A DNA stretch of 64,000 nt from Pseudomonadota bacterium (GCA_023450615.1 JAEXGT010000047.1:62001-126000), one strand, 5' to 3'; counted from the first letter of the stretch, positions 24,237-32,601 are shown. Translations and numbers: made by a program. Notes: a model not told the origin generated them from the sequence alone.

Positions 24237-25310
24237 TCAGGCTCCTGAAAGCCGCATGCCTGTCGAGGCGTCGAAGAGATGGACCTTTTCCGGATCGACG
24301 GAGAGCTGAAGCGCCTCGCCGGGTGCGGCTGAAATTCTCTCGCGGAAAACAGCCCGCACTGCGGACTCGTCCACACGCCCATAGATATGGCTCTCGGAGC
24401 CCGTCGGCTCGATGACATCCACCACAAGCCGAATAGGGCCTTCGGAGTCGATCCGGTAATGTTCAGGCCGAATGCCGAGGGTCACGCTCGCGCCATTAGG
24501 CGCGGATCCGCCCGTAACCTGAACCATGGTGCCGTCGGAGAGGCGAACGTGGGTGCCTTGAGCGGATTTCAGTATTGCTCCATCGATGAAGCTCATCGCG
24601 GGCGAGCCGAGGAAGCCGGCGACGAAGAGATTAGCCGGGTGATCGTAAAGCTCGAGAGGTGTGCCGACCTGCTCGATGCGTCCTCCATTCATCACGACGA
24701 TCCTGTCGGCCATGGTCATGGCCTCGATCTGGTCGTGCGTGACATAGACGATCGTGCTCTCGAACCTGTGGTGAAGGGCCTTGATCTCGGTGCGCATCTG
24801 CACCCGGAGCTTCGCGTCGAGATTGGAGAGCGGCTCGTCGAACAGAAACAGATCGGGATTGCGGACGATGGAGCGCCCCATGGCCACGCGCTGGCGCTGG
24901 CCGCCAGAGAGCTGGCCGGGCCGCCGGTCGAGATAGGCGCCGAGATTGAGGATCGAAGCGGCGCGCTTCAGCTTTTCTTCCGTTTCCTGTGCGTTCTCGC
25001 GGCGGATGCGAGGCCCGAAGGTGATGTTGTCCCGCACAGACATGTGAGGGAACAGCGCGTAGGACTGGAACACCATAGAGATATTGCGCTTTTGCGGTGG
25101 CAGCTCGTTGGCCCGCCGCCCGCCGATGCGGATCTCGCCGTCGGAGACAGTTTCCAACCCTGCGATCATGCGCAGAAGGGTAGATTTGCCGCAGCCCGAT
25201 GGACCGACGAGAACGACAAACTCTCCATCTTCGACAGAGAGATCAATGCCGTGGAGGATTTCGAGGGCGCCATAGCGTTTCTTGACGTTGTCGAGATGGA
25301 GGTCGGCCAT
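24237..25310 (-). CDS. ABC transporter ATP-binding protein, MalK/UgpC type
   Basis: The 357-residue ATPase shows Walker A GPSGCGKST, Q-loop (MVFQSYALFPHM), signature LSGGQRQRVAMGRS, Walker B LFLFDEPLSNLD and the switch His (VTHDQIEAMT). A C-terminal TOBE/MalK regulatory domain of about 120 residues follows (IRPEHYR). This architecture is that of CUT1 carbohydrate importers. The matching binding protein and two permeases are on the divergent operon about 1 kb away. The transporter is therefore split across the two halves of the cluster. Confidence 0.95.
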   Translation of the reverse strand: MADLHLDNVKKRYGALEILHGIDLSVEDGEFVVLVGPSGCGKSTLLRMIAGLETVSDGEIRIGGRRANELPPQKRNISMVFQSYALFPHMSVRDNITFGPRIRRENAQETEEKLKRAASILNLGAYLDRRPGQLSGGQRQRVAMGRSIVRNPDLFLFDEPLSNLDAKLRVQMRTEIKALHHRFESTIVYVTHDQIEAMTMADRIVVMNGGRIEQVGTPLELYDHPANLFVAGFLGSPAMSFIDGAILKSAQGTHVRLSDGTMVQVTGGSAPNGASVTLGIRPEHYRIDSEGPIRLVVDVIEPTGSESHIYGRVDESAVRAVFRERISAAPGEALQLSVDPEKVHLFDASTGMRLSGA

Positions 25311-25322
25311 CGAGAACTCCGC

Positions 25323-26078
25323 TCACCTGATCGCGTCGATGAAGGGCAGGTTGCCTGCCGTGAGGCCGCCGTCCACGGGAAGCGCAACGCCTGTAATCCC
25401 AGCGGCGAGGGGCGAGGCAAGGAAGACAGCGGCATTGGCGACATCGGCTGGGGTGACCATGTGGCCGAGAGGATAGAGGCGCGAGACCTTCTCGAGGATT
25501 TGCGGGTCTTTCTCGATCCGGTGGTCCCATGCATGCGTACGCACGGAGCCTGGGCAGATCGCATTCGACCGGATGCCGTGAACTCCACATTCCGTCGCAA
25601 TGGCGCGGGCATAGGCCACGAGGCCCGCCTTGGCTGCGGCATAGGCAGGATTTCCAAAATGGGCGAGGGCGTTCACGGAGGAAATGAACACGAAGACGCC
25701 GGAGCCTCGCGTCTTCATGGGAGCGAGAAACGGAGTGGTGAAATGGCGCGCGCCGTTGAGGTTCACGTCGAGCTCGAAGGCCCACGCCCGATCGTCAACC
25801 TGTTCCAGTGTCTCCGCACGTGTGAAGCCTGCGTTGCTGACGACGATGTCGGGGAGGCCGACCGCGTCCTGAATACGCTCGCTGGCCTGCCTGCATGCCT
25901 CCGCATTGCCGAGATCGAAGATCTCCTTATGGGCGACGTCGAGCTTTTCCAACGCCTGCTCCGAGACGTCACAGGCGATAACCCGCGCTCCGGCATCCTG
26001 AAAGCGCTGAACCATCGTGACGCCAATGCCGCCGCCTGCGCCGGTGATTACCGCGAGCTGGCCTTCCAAGCTGTTCAT
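25323..26078 (-). CDS. SDR-family oxidoreductase
   Basis: The 251-residue protein is a classical short-chain dehydrogenase. It has the nucleotide-binding GAGGGIG near the N-terminus, VSNAGFT (NAG motif), catalytic Ser in FISSVNAL, and Tyr/Lys in PAYAAAKAG. The C-terminal GITGVALPVDGGLTAG is typical of complete members. It is the first gene of the reverse operon and starts at 26078, with GGAGC upstream; a TTG start 42 bases earlier has no support. It probably oxidises or reduces a hydroxy group on the imported compound or its product. Confidence 0.93.
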   Translation of the reverse strand: MNSLEGQLAVITGAGGGIGVTMVQRFQDAGARVIACDVSEQALEKLDVAHKEIFDLGNAEACRQASERIQDAVGLPDIVVSNAGFTRAETLEQVDDRAWAFELDVNLNGARHFTTPFLAPMKTRGSGVFVFISSVNALAHFGNPAYAAAKAGLVAYARAIATECGVHGIRSNAICPGSVRTHAWDHRIEKDPQILEKVSRLYPLGHMVTPADVANAAVFLASPLAAGITGVALPVDGGLTAGNLPFIDAIR

Positions 26079-26180
26079 CAACGGCTTGCTCCGAACTGCT
26101 TCCAACTTTGATTTCTCCAAGGCTGAAGCGATTTATGAAATTTAGCAACATGAAAGCCAAGAATATGCCCGAAAATTCCC

Positions 26181-26209
26181 TTGCGTAAGTAATTTTCTTT
26201 CACAACAAT
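26181..26209 (+). promoter_or_regulatory. candidate promoter of the ABC importer operon in a shared divergent regulatory gap
   Basis: TTGCGT (26181-26186) and AACAAT (26204-26209) are 17 bases apart, 52 bases upstream of the binding-protein start. The spacer is AT-rich and contains GTAATTTTCTTTCAC, which has weak dyad character and could hold a regulator site. The whole gap 26079-26260 serves both operons. Confidence 0.35.
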
Positions 26210-26260
26210 GCTGTTGCCGGGCTGCTTTTCTAAGGTGTGCGGCCCTAAGCCAGAGGGAAC

Positions 26261-27517
26261 ATGCAAGTGAAATCACTCCACAAGAACACCTTCTTCAGCC
26301 TCAAGGGATTCATGCTCGCAGGCCTTAGCGCCGTTGCCCTTTCCGCGAGCGCCAATGCAGGCACAGTCCGTGTCACCGTCGCGGAATATTCGTCCAAGAC
26401 GGGGCCATATTTCGAGCAGGTGGCGAAGGACTTCGAGGCAGCCAATCCCGGCATCAAGATTCAGTTCGAGGTGGTGCCGTGGGACAACCTTCTCCAGAAA
26501 CTCACCACTGACATTTCCGCCAATGCCAATGCGGATCTGTCCATCATCGGCACCCGCTGGCTGGTGGACTTCGTCGAGCAGGGCATCGCCGAGCCGCTCG
26601 ACAGCTATCTCACTCCTGAGGTCAAGGGGCGCTTCATCGAAACCTTCCTGACGCCCTCGGTGATGAACGGCAAGACATACGGCCTGCCCATCGCGGCTTC
26701 TGCGCGTGCGATGTATTACAACAAGGATCTGTTCTCGAAGGCGGGCCTTTCCGAGCCGCCCAAGACCTGGGCCGAGCTTGAGGATTATGCCAAGAAAATC
26801 TCCGCCCAAGGCAACGGCGTCTACGGCTTCGGACTTCAGGGCAAGGAAGTCGAGACCGATGTCTATTTCTATTATGGCATGTGGTCGTTCGGCGGCGACA
26901 TCGTGAAAGACGGCAAGTCCGGTCTCGATTCAAAAGCCGCTATCGATGCCGCCTCCCTCTACAAGCGCCTCATCGATCAGGGTGCGACCCAGCCCGGCGT
27001 GACGTCCTATGCTCGCGAGGATGTGCAGAACCTGTTCAAGCAGGGCAAGATCGGCATGATGATTACCGCGCCGTTCCTCGCCAACCAGATCCGCGACGAG
27101 GCGCCGAACCTGCAATATGGCGTGGCGGCGATCCCGAAAGGGCCTAGCGGCGACCAGGGCACCTATGGCGTGACCGACTCCGTCATCATGTTCCAGAACT
27201 CCAAGAACAAGGATGAGGCGTTCAAATTCCTCGACTTCCTGTTCCAGCCGAAGCAGCGCATCAAGTTCACGGTCGACGAGGGCTTCCTGCCGGTGACCAA
27301 GGCTGAGGCCGAAGACAAGTATTTCACCGAGAATGCCAATCTCAAGGTGTTCACGAGCCTCTTGCCGACTGCCCGCTTCGCGCCTGTGATCGCGGGCTGG
27401 GAGGAAATCGCGGACACGACCTCCTCGGCGCTGCAAAAGATCTATCTCGGCCAGGGACAGATCGAGCCGACGCTGAAGGATGCAGCCGCCAAGGCCAATG
27501 CGATCCTGAAGAAGTAA
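26261..27517 (+). CDS. ABC transporter periplasmic sugar-type substrate-binding protein
   Basis: The 418-residue protein has a signal peptide (about 1-34, ending SASANAG) and a family-1 extracellular solute-binding fold. The early strand VRVTVAEYSSKTGPYFEQVAKDF is followed by FEAANPGIKIQFEVVPWDNL, the hinge region GLPIAASARAMYYNKDLF and a C-terminal helical lobe. AGAGGGA precedes the ATG. It opens the forward operon with two permeases and RidA. CUT1-type binding proteins mostly carry oligosaccharides or polyol derivatives; the cluster context suggests something carrying a D-amino acid moiety. Confidence 0.94.
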   Translation: MQVKSLHKNTFFSLKGFMLAGLSAVALSASANAGTVRVTVAEYSSKTGPYFEQVAKDFEAANPGIKIQFEVVPWDNLLQKLTTDISANANADLSIIGTRWLVDFVEQGIAEPLDSYLTPEVKGRFIETFLTPSVMNGKTYGLPIAASARAMYYNKDLFSKAGLSEPPKTWAELEDYAKKISAQGNGVYGFGLQGKEVETDVYFYYGMWSFGGDIVKDGKSGLDSKAAIDAASLYKRLIDQGATQPGVTSYAREDVQNLFKQGKIGMMITAPFLANQIRDEAPNLQYGVAAIPKGPSGDQGTYGVTDSVIMFQNSKNKDEAFKFLDFLFQPKQRIKFTVDEGFLPVTKAEAEDKYFTENANLKVFTSLLPTARFAPVIAGWEEIADTTSSALQKIYLGQGQIEPTLKDAAAKANAILKK

Positions 27518-27586
27518 GTCACGATATAGGGGGCGCGCCGTCCGGTGCGGCCCCTCATTCTGTTTGCTCAGTCAGCGGAACGCTTA

Positions 27587-28465
27587 ATGACCTCGAAGCG
27601 GGTAGTCGCGCCCTACGTTCTCGTTCTTCCCAGCTTCGTGCTGGCCGCCCTCATCGTCATCTGGCCCGTGAACGAGCTGGCGCAGATCGCAAGCCACAGC
27701 GTCAATCGCTTCGGGCAGCTTCGCGACTTCGTCGGCATGGCGAATTTCCGGGCGTTGCTCGACGATCCGAACTTCATCGCCTCTCTCTGGCGCACGGGCA
27801 TCTGGACGATCGGTGTCGTCGGCGGAGCCATCATCTGTTCTGTCCCCGTCGCCTTGGTTCTGAACGAAGACTTCTACGGCCGCGATCTGGCGCGCGTGAT
27901 CGTCATGCTACCCTGGGCGGTGTCGCTGACCATGACCGCCATCGTCTGGCGCTGGGCGCTCTCGGGCGAGAGCGGCATGCTCAACTCGGCCCTGCTCGAA
28001 TTCGGCATCATCGACCAGAACGTCCAGTGGCTTGCCGAGGCGAGCACCGCGTTTCCGATGCAGATCCTCATCGGTATTCTGGTCACCATCCCGTTCACGG
28101 TCACCATCATCCTCGGCGGCCTTTCGTCCATTCCCGACGATCTCTATGAGGCCGCGGCTCTTGAAGGGGCAGGGCGGTGGGAGCAGTTCCGGCACATCAC
28201 CCTTCCGCTCATCGCGCCCTTCCTAAACATCGCCCTCGTGTTGAACACGATCTATGTGTTCAACTCCTTCCCGATCATCTGGGCGATGACGCAGGGTGGA
28301 CCGGCGAACTCCACCGACATTCTTGTCACCTATCTCTACAAGGTCGGGTTCCGGCTCGGAAAGCTGGGTGAGGCCTCCGCTGTCTCCCTGGTGATGTTCG
28401 GCATTCTGCTGGTCTTCACCCTGATCTATGTGCGGCTTTCCACGGCAAGAGGAGCAAGGGCATGA
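27587..28465 (+). CDS. ABC transporter permease (MalF type)
   Basis: The 292-residue inner membrane protein has six predicted spans and the cytoplasmic EAA loop DDLYEAAALEGAGRWEQF. Several hydrophobic stretches are evident (APYVLVLPSFVLAALIVIW, IGVVGGAIICSVPVALVL). It is the MalF/UgpA-like half of the channel. The ATG at 27587 gives a short N-terminus; an in-frame GTG at 27545 is possible but less likely. The stop overlaps the next permease start by 4 bases (ATGA), so the two are translationally coupled. Confidence 0.94.
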   Translation: MTSKRVVAPYVLVLPSFVLAALIVIWPVNELAQIASHSVNRFGQLRDFVGMANFRALLDDPNFIASLWRTGIWTIGVVGGAIICSVPVALVLNEDFYGRDLARVIVMLPWAVSLTMTAIVWRWALSGESGMLNSALLEFGIIDQNVQWLAEASTAFPMQILIGILVTIPFTVTIILGGLSSIPDDLYEAAALEGAGRWEQFRHITLPLIAPFLNIALVLNTIYVFNSFPIIWAMTQGGPANSTDILVTYLYKVGFRLGKLGEASAVSLVMFGILLVFTLIYVRLSTARGARA

Positions 28466-29289
28466 AATCCGCCAAGCTCCGCCGCTCCCTTATCTGCTGG
28501 CTCGTGCTGTCGCCGATCGTCGTCGCGGCAATCTTTCCCTTTGCCGTGATGCTGATTACGGCCCTCAAGCCCAGTACCGAAGTGCTGACGCCGACCTGGT
28601 GGCCTTCCAGGATCGCTTGGGAAAACTTCCAGACCATGTGGAGCGCCACGAATTTCGGGAATGCCCTGAAAAATTCGCTCTATGTTTCGGTTCTGGCGAC
28701 GTTGGGCTCCCTGATCGTGTCCATCCCGGCGGCCTATGCTCTCACCCGGTTCGATTTCAAAGGGCGTGAGTTCTACCGGCAATTCCTGCTCGTTACGCAG
28801 ATGCTGTCGCCCATCGTCCTCGTGGTCGGCCTGTTCCGTCTGATGGTGGCGCTGGGGGTGGTCGACAACATCAATGCAGTGACAGTGGTCTATGCAGCCT
28901 TCAACATCGCCTTCTCCGTATGGATGCTGCAGAGCTATTTCGCCACCATTCCCCTCGACCTGGAAGAGGCAGCCTGGATGGAAGGGGCAGGGCGGACCAG
29001 AGCCCTCATCAAGGTATTCCTGCCTCTGGCCGTGCCGGCCATCGTCGTGACGGCGATCTTCACCTTCATCAATGCCTGGAACGAGTTCGTCATCGCGCTG
29101 ACACTGCTGCGCTCTCAGGACAGTTACACACTGCCGATCCAGATTTTCTCGCTGGTGTCGGGGCGTTACACGGTGGAATGGCACCATGTGATGGCGGCGA
29201 CCTTCACCGCGACCATTCCCGTCGCCATCGCATTTGCGTGGCTTCAGCGTTATCTCGTGCGCGGTCTCGCGCTTGGCGCGGTGAAGTAA
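28462..29289 (+). CDS. ABC transporter permease (MalG type)
   Basis: The 275-residue inner membrane protein has six spans and the EAA loop DLEEAAWMEGAGRTRALIKVF. The N-terminal span (LICWLVLSPIVVAAIFPFAVML) and the later FTFINAWNEFVIALTLL segment are typical of MalG-type permeases. It overlaps the preceding permease by 4 bases and completes the transporter made from the binding protein at 26261, this pair and the ATPase at 24237. Confidence 0.95.
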   Translation: MKSAKLRRSLICWLVLSPIVVAAIFPFAVMLITALKPSTEVLTPTWWPSRIAWENFQTMWSATNFGNALKNSLYVSVLATLGSLIVSIPAAYALTRFDFKGREFYRQFLLVTQMLSPIVLVVGLFRLMVALGVVDNINAVTVVYAAFNIAFSVWMLQSYFATIPLDLEEAAWMEGAGRTRALIKVFLPLAVPAIVVTAIFTFINAWNEFVIALTLLRSQDSYTLPIQIFSLVSGRYTVEWHHVMAATFTATIPVAIAFAWLQRYLVRGLALGAVK

Positions 29290-29310
29290 ATTCATAAGAA
29301 GGAAGAAAAG

Positions 29311-29685
29311 ATGAAGCAGACTTTCGGGTCGTCCCATGTTCTCCTGTCGCCTGCAGTGCGGGCGGGAGATTTCATTTTCATTTCCGGGCAGGTGCCCGTC
29401 GGGGAGAATGGGGAATATGTCGGCGGCACCATCGAGGCGCAGACCCGTCAGGTTCTGGAAAACGTGAAGGCTGCTCTGGCTCTGGCGGGCGCGGACATGT
29501 CCGACGTGGTCAAGACGACTGTCTGGCTCGAGGATGCACGTGACTTCGGCGGGTTCAACAAGGTTTACGCCACATACTTTCCCACCAACCCGCCCGCCCG
29601 CACGACCGCGGAAGGCCGCCTGATGGTGGACATCAAGGTCGAGATAGAGGCCATTGCATACAAGCCTTTGAAGCCAGCTCCCTGA
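29311..29685 (+). CDS. RidA-family reactive intermediate deaminase
   Basis: The 124-residue protein has the YjgF/RidA fold: SPAVRAGDFIFISGQVP, TRQVLENVKAALALAGADMSDVVKTTVWL, and the active-site Arg97 in NPPARTTAEGR followed by DIKVEIEAIAY. RidA hydrolyses enamine/imine products such as 2-aminoacrylate made by PLP dehydratases, preventing enzyme damage. It lies 21 bases after the second permease as the last gene of the forward operon. It pairs well with the D-serine dehydratase-like enzyme of the reverse operon. AAGGAAG precedes the ATG. Confidence 0.93.
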   Translation: MKQTFGSSHVLLSPAVRAGDFIFISGQVPVGENGEYVGGTIEAQTRQVLENVKAALALAGADMSDVVKTTVWLEDARDFGGFNKVYATYFPTNPPARTTAEGRLMVDIKVEIEAIAYKPLKPAP

Positions 29686-29798
29686 GCTCTTTTGGAGCGT
29701 TATTTCCTGTCGTTTACCTTATGTCTTAAGCCTTTGGCGACTTCGATCCGCTAGCCTCGAAGCGGGTCGAAGAAATCCCAATAATCAGGAATAAGACA

Positions 29799-30113
29799 AT
29801 GGCTTTGACGGGGCGTTTTAATCTCCGGAAATCATTTTCCGGACGCATCATTTTGCAGGTCGAGGAAGAAGTGAAGAGCGCGTGGGGGCTCTTCTCGCGG
29901 CAGCCGAAGCTCCGCAGGCGCTGGCGCGATGCCAAGCCGATGGATCTGCCGGCGACGGAGCTGCGCGCGCTCATGGATCTGCGCAACCGCCCCCGTTTCA
30001 TGACGCAGGCTTTCGAGCCCACCCAGGTCGTCCGTCCCTCGCAATCCTTGGCCGAGCCGTCGCTTGCCAGCCCGTCCATTGCCGAGGACATCCGTTCCGT
30101 CGCGACGCACTGA
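29799..30113 (+). CDS. conserved hypothetical protein (104 aa)
   Basis: This 104-residue basic protein begins MALTGRFNLRKSFSGRIILQVEEEVKSAWGLF (in parts) and contains a cluster RRRWRDAKPMDLPATELRALMDLRNRP. The rest is a Ser/Pro-rich, probably disordered tail. Similar short proteins are common in Methylobacterium- and Bradyrhizobium-like genomes, but no function is known to me. It lacks a signal peptide and transmembrane segments. The gene is monocistronic, with no partner in either direction. Confidence 0.7.
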   Translation: MALTGRFNLRKSFSGRIILQVEEEVKSAWGLFSRQPKLRRRWRDAKPMDLPATELRALMDLRNRPRFMTQAFEPTQVVRPSQSLAEPSLASPSIAEDIRSVATH

Positions 30114-30189
30114 GGCTGCATCCCGTCCAGCAGATCGAACCGAGGCCGCTCATCTGCGGTCTCGGCCATCCGGGTTCTGCCTGTCACAT

Positions 30190-30576
30190 TCAATCGTCGA
30201 ACGGAATATCCTGTTCAGGCGCGTCCATCAGCTCCCAATTTTCGTAGAGATCGATGGTGGTATGCCCCGGCATATCCTTGCCGAGATAGAGCAGGACCTC
30301 GACCCAGGGACGTCCCTGGGGGCGTTGCCTGACATTCGTTACCTGGCCGAAGAAGCCCGTGAGCGGACAGCGGACGAACTCCCCGATCTCGGGAGAGCGG
30401 CGCTGCTCATAATGCAACCGCTCTTCGGCCTCCTGAAGCAAGGCCCGAAGCCGCTCCACCTTCGCCCGGAGCTCCGCGGTCCGTTTCGTGCATTGGCTTT
30501 CCTGAGGCCCCTGCAAGGTCAGGCCTGACGCTGAGGCCTCGCTGTGTCCGATCGACTGTAACGAAATCAGACCCAT
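30190..30576 (-). CDS. hypothetical protein with coiled coil and small C-terminal beta domain
   Basis: The chosen frame gives 128 residues. A Ser-rich N-terminus is followed by a coiled coil of about 30 residues (RTAELRAKVERLRALLQEAEERL, in parts). A compact C-terminal region reads GEFVRCPLTGFFGQVTNVRQRPQGRPWVEVLLYLGKDMPG across several strands. The GxFGQVTxVRxRxxGRPWVEV pattern suggests an SH3/KOW-like barrel, as inference. The ATG at 30576 has AGGA seven bases upstream; a longer frame to 30678 has none. Function unknown. Confidence 0.65.
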   Translation of the reverse strand: MGLISLQSIGHSEASASGLTLQGPQESQCTKRTAELRAKVERLRALLQEAEERLHYEQRRSPEIGEFVRCPLTGFFGQVTNVRQRPQGRPWVEVLLYLGKDMPGHTTIDLYENWELMDAPEQDIPFDD

Positions 30577-30726
30577 CCCGCGTCCTTTCGCCTCAAAAAC
30601 AGACAATGCGCCCGCGGCAACGGAGGTCGCGGAGATTGCGGTAAAAAAGTGGTGCATCGCGGGCGGGCAACAAGCCACCCAAAAGGATGAATGGAACGCG
30701 GGACTGCCAAGCCCGGTTGATTAGGC

Positions 30727-31500
30727 GTGGCAAAGCTCGCGAACACATTTGCGGAATGGTGCGGACGACCCGCTCGGGGGCGCCTAAAGCAATGTGCCCG
30801 TGCTTTGATCCTTGCAGGTGCTCTCGTCTTTCCAGGCCATGGCTTTGCGCTTCCGTCCTCGCCTCCCTTGCCGCCGCCACGTCCTGACCGACCCGCGCCG
30901 CCTATGGACGAGCCGCAAACGCCATCTGGTGCAGGGGATGGGCAATCCGCTTCTCAGCCGAGCGAGGCCGACAAGGCCTGCATCGGCAATCTCGATAAGC
31001 TCGGGTTGCGCTTCGAGAAACGTTCGCCTGTGCGGGAAAATGCCTGCAAGATCGACAACCCGGTATCCCTTTCAGCATTGGCGGATGGCGTGGAGATATC
31101 TCCAGCCTCGTTGATGGAATGCCGTTACGCGGAGAGTTTGGCCCGCTGGGTCAAAGATGTCGTCATCTCCAAGGCCGGGGAGCATTTGAAGGCTGCGCCG
31201 AAAAAGATCCTGATCGGCACGTCATATCAATGCCGGGATCAGCGCTCCGGCACCAAGCTCAGCGAGCACGCTTTCGGCAACGGGGTCGACGTGATGGGCA
31301 TCGAATTCGAGGGGCGCGGGCCGGTGACGATCAAGTTCCAAGCCGAAGGGTCGGTGGAGGCTGCTTTCCAGTCCGCTATTCAGAAAGAAGCCTGCACCAT
31401 CTTCTCCACTGTCCTCGGGCCCGGCGCGGACGCAGACCATAGCGATCACCTTCACCTCGATATGCGCGCGCGCAAAGGTGATTACCGCGTCTGCCAATGA
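30727..31500 (+). CDS. exported extensin-like family protein (LAS-type peptidase fold)
   Basis: The 257-residue protein starts at a GTG with a long n-region before a hydrophobic signal segment (ALILAGALVFPGHGFAL). A Pro-rich linker follows, then the extensin-like C-terminal domain. That domain shows KIDNPVSLSALADGVEISP, SYQCRDQRSGTKLSEHAFGNGVDVMG and the metal-site-like HSDHLHLDM. The SEHAFGNGxD and HxDHxH motifs align with D-Ala-D-Ala carboxypeptidase-type metalloenzymes, so a periplasmic peptidoglycan role is likely. A broken L,D-transpeptidase fragment lies just downstream. Confidence 0.82.
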   Translation: MAKLANTFAEWCGRPARGRLKQCARALILAGALVFPGHGFALPSSPPLPPPRPDRPAPPMDEPQTPSGAGDGQSASQPSEADKACIGNLDKLGLRFEKRSPVRENACKIDNPVSLSALADGVEISPASLMECRYAESLARWVKDVVISKAGEHLKAAPKKILIGTSYQCRDQRSGTKLSEHAFGNGVDVMGIEFEGRGPVTIKFQAEGSVEAAFQSAIQKEACTIFSTVLGPGADADHSDHLHLDMRARKGDYRVCQ

Positions 31501-31583
31501 GTGCAGGGAACAGGCGGCGGGTTTCGCCTTTGTCATGTTCTCCAGCCTCATCTGGAAGCGGGAATGGTGGAGTTGAGGAATGA

Positions 31584-31742
31584 AACCGCCTGTCCGCCGA
31601 GACTTTCGGCATTCACGGCACGCCCGAGCCGGAAAAGGTCGGCAAGGCCTATTCCAACGGCTGCGTGCGAATGACGAATTGGGACGTGGAAGAGCTGGCG
31701 GGAATAGTCAAGAAGGGAACGCCGGTCGTCTTTCTCGATTAA
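31584..31742 (+). pseudogene. remnant of an L,D-transpeptidase (YkuD/ErfK family), C-terminal 52 codons
   Basis: Directly after an in-frame TGA the sequence reads the end of a YkuD domain: ETFGIHGTPEPEKVGK, then the catalytic SNGCVRMTNWD and the final GTPVVFLD before TAA. These are the conserved His and Cys motifs of peptidoglycan L,D-transpeptidases. Everything upstream (signal peptide and about two thirds of the catalytic domain) is missing. The 84 bases between this fragment and the extensin-like stop show no further homology. The motif is well preserved, so the loss may be recent. Confidence 0.8.
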
Positions 31743-31758
31743 GGCCGGATTCCCGGCC

Positions 31759-32034
31759 TCAATCGTCGTTGGCGGAATTCAGCTGATCGGGCTTCATGCC
31801 CTCGTCAACCTCGGTGTCGTGCATCTTGACGAGCCACTCGAGCTGCTCCTGCACGAATTTGGGGTCGCTGTGAAAGCGCATGGCGCAGGCAACCAGGAAG
31901 ATCGCGATTTCGGGCAGATCCTCATCGCCCATATCCGGCAGCACCAGCTCCAGCTCCGTCATGTTGCTGGCGGTCACAATGGCTGCCTCCATAGGAGGAA
32001 TGATGGTGCCGCTGCTGTCGGGAGGAAGAGCCAT
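31759..32034 (-). CDS. hypothetical acidic protein (91 aa)
   Basis: The 91-residue soluble protein is acidic (MTELELVLPDMGDEDLPEIAIFLVACAMRFHSDP, in parts) with a mid helix and a charged C-terminus (DTEVDEGMKPDQLNSANDD). AAGGA lies seven bases before the ATG at 32034, favouring that over an ATG two codons earlier. I do not recognise a family. The reading frame has typical codon use for its neighbours, so it is probably a real cytoplasmic protein of unknown role. Confidence 0.6.
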   Translation of the reverse strand: MALPPDSSGTIIPPMEAAIVTASNMTELELVLPDMGDEDLPEIAIFLVACAMRFHSDPKFVQEQLEWLVKMHDTEVDEGMKPDQLNSANDD

Positions 32035-32132
32035 GAGCATATCCTTCGTTTGAATGAAACTTGCTGCCAGTTCTAACGCGCAGGCCCGGAACGTAAAGTC
32101 TTGGCCGCTATGCCTGATGGAGCGCTAGAGAC

Positions 32133-32159
32133 AAAAAACCCACCGCAGAGCGGTGGGTT
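32133..32159 (-). terminator. intrinsic terminator of the BA14K gene
   Basis: On the reverse strand a 10-bp perfect stem (AACCCACCGC / GCGGTGGGTT) with a 3-base loop runs into TTTTTTG, 23 bases after the stop codon. Confidence 0.9.
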
Positions 32160-32181
32160 GATATTCCAAATGCGTCTTCGC

Positions 32182-32601
32182 TTAGTAGGTGCAGACGTAG
32201 CGCATGCCGTTGGTGGACAGGAACGTACCTGTTGCCGGATCGTATGAGCGATACTTGCGGGCGCAATAGGCGGCAAGCTGCGGGTCCACCGTGCCGGGAG
32301 GCGGAGGAGGGGCGGCTTGAGCCTGGCTGCTGGCGATTGCGCTGCCGATCAGCGCGCCTGCCGCCAAGCCGACGGCGCCCGCAGCCAGGGCGGAGCCTCC
32401 ATCGTAACGGCGATAGTGGCGGTGATGGTAACGAGGGCCGTAGCCGCGCCGATACTGGGTATAGCTCTCGTTCGGATAAGCCCGCTCGATATTAGGAACG
32501 GCTGGCTTGGCAAGCACCTCTGCCTGGACCGTCAAGGTCGAAGCAAGAAGCGTGGCCGCGATCAGGCCTGTGCCAGCGAGCTTTGCGGTAAGTTTGCGCA
32601 T
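32182..32601 (-). CDS. BA14K-family exported protein
   Basis: The 139-residue protein has a signal peptide (MRKLTAKLAGTGLIAATLLASTLTVQA, in parts), a His/Tyr-rich stretch (YGPRYHHRHYRRYDGG) and a glycine-zipper-like hydrophobic segment (ALAAGAVGLAAGALIGSAIAS). The BA14K signature CARKYRSYDPATGTFLSTNG ends in MRYVCTY. The two cysteines of the last domain probably form a disulfide in the envelope. The family was first described as an immunoreactive, lectin-like protein of Brucella. The start is set by the signal peptide. The gene is monocistronic with a strong terminator. Confidence 0.85.
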   Translation of the reverse strand: MRKLTAKLAGTGLIAATLLASTLTVQAEVLAKPAVPNIERAYPNESYTQYRRGYGPRYHHRHYRRYDGGSALAAGAVGLAAGALIGSAIASSQAQAAPPPPPGTVDPQLAAYCARKYRSYDPATGTFLSTNGMRYVCTY

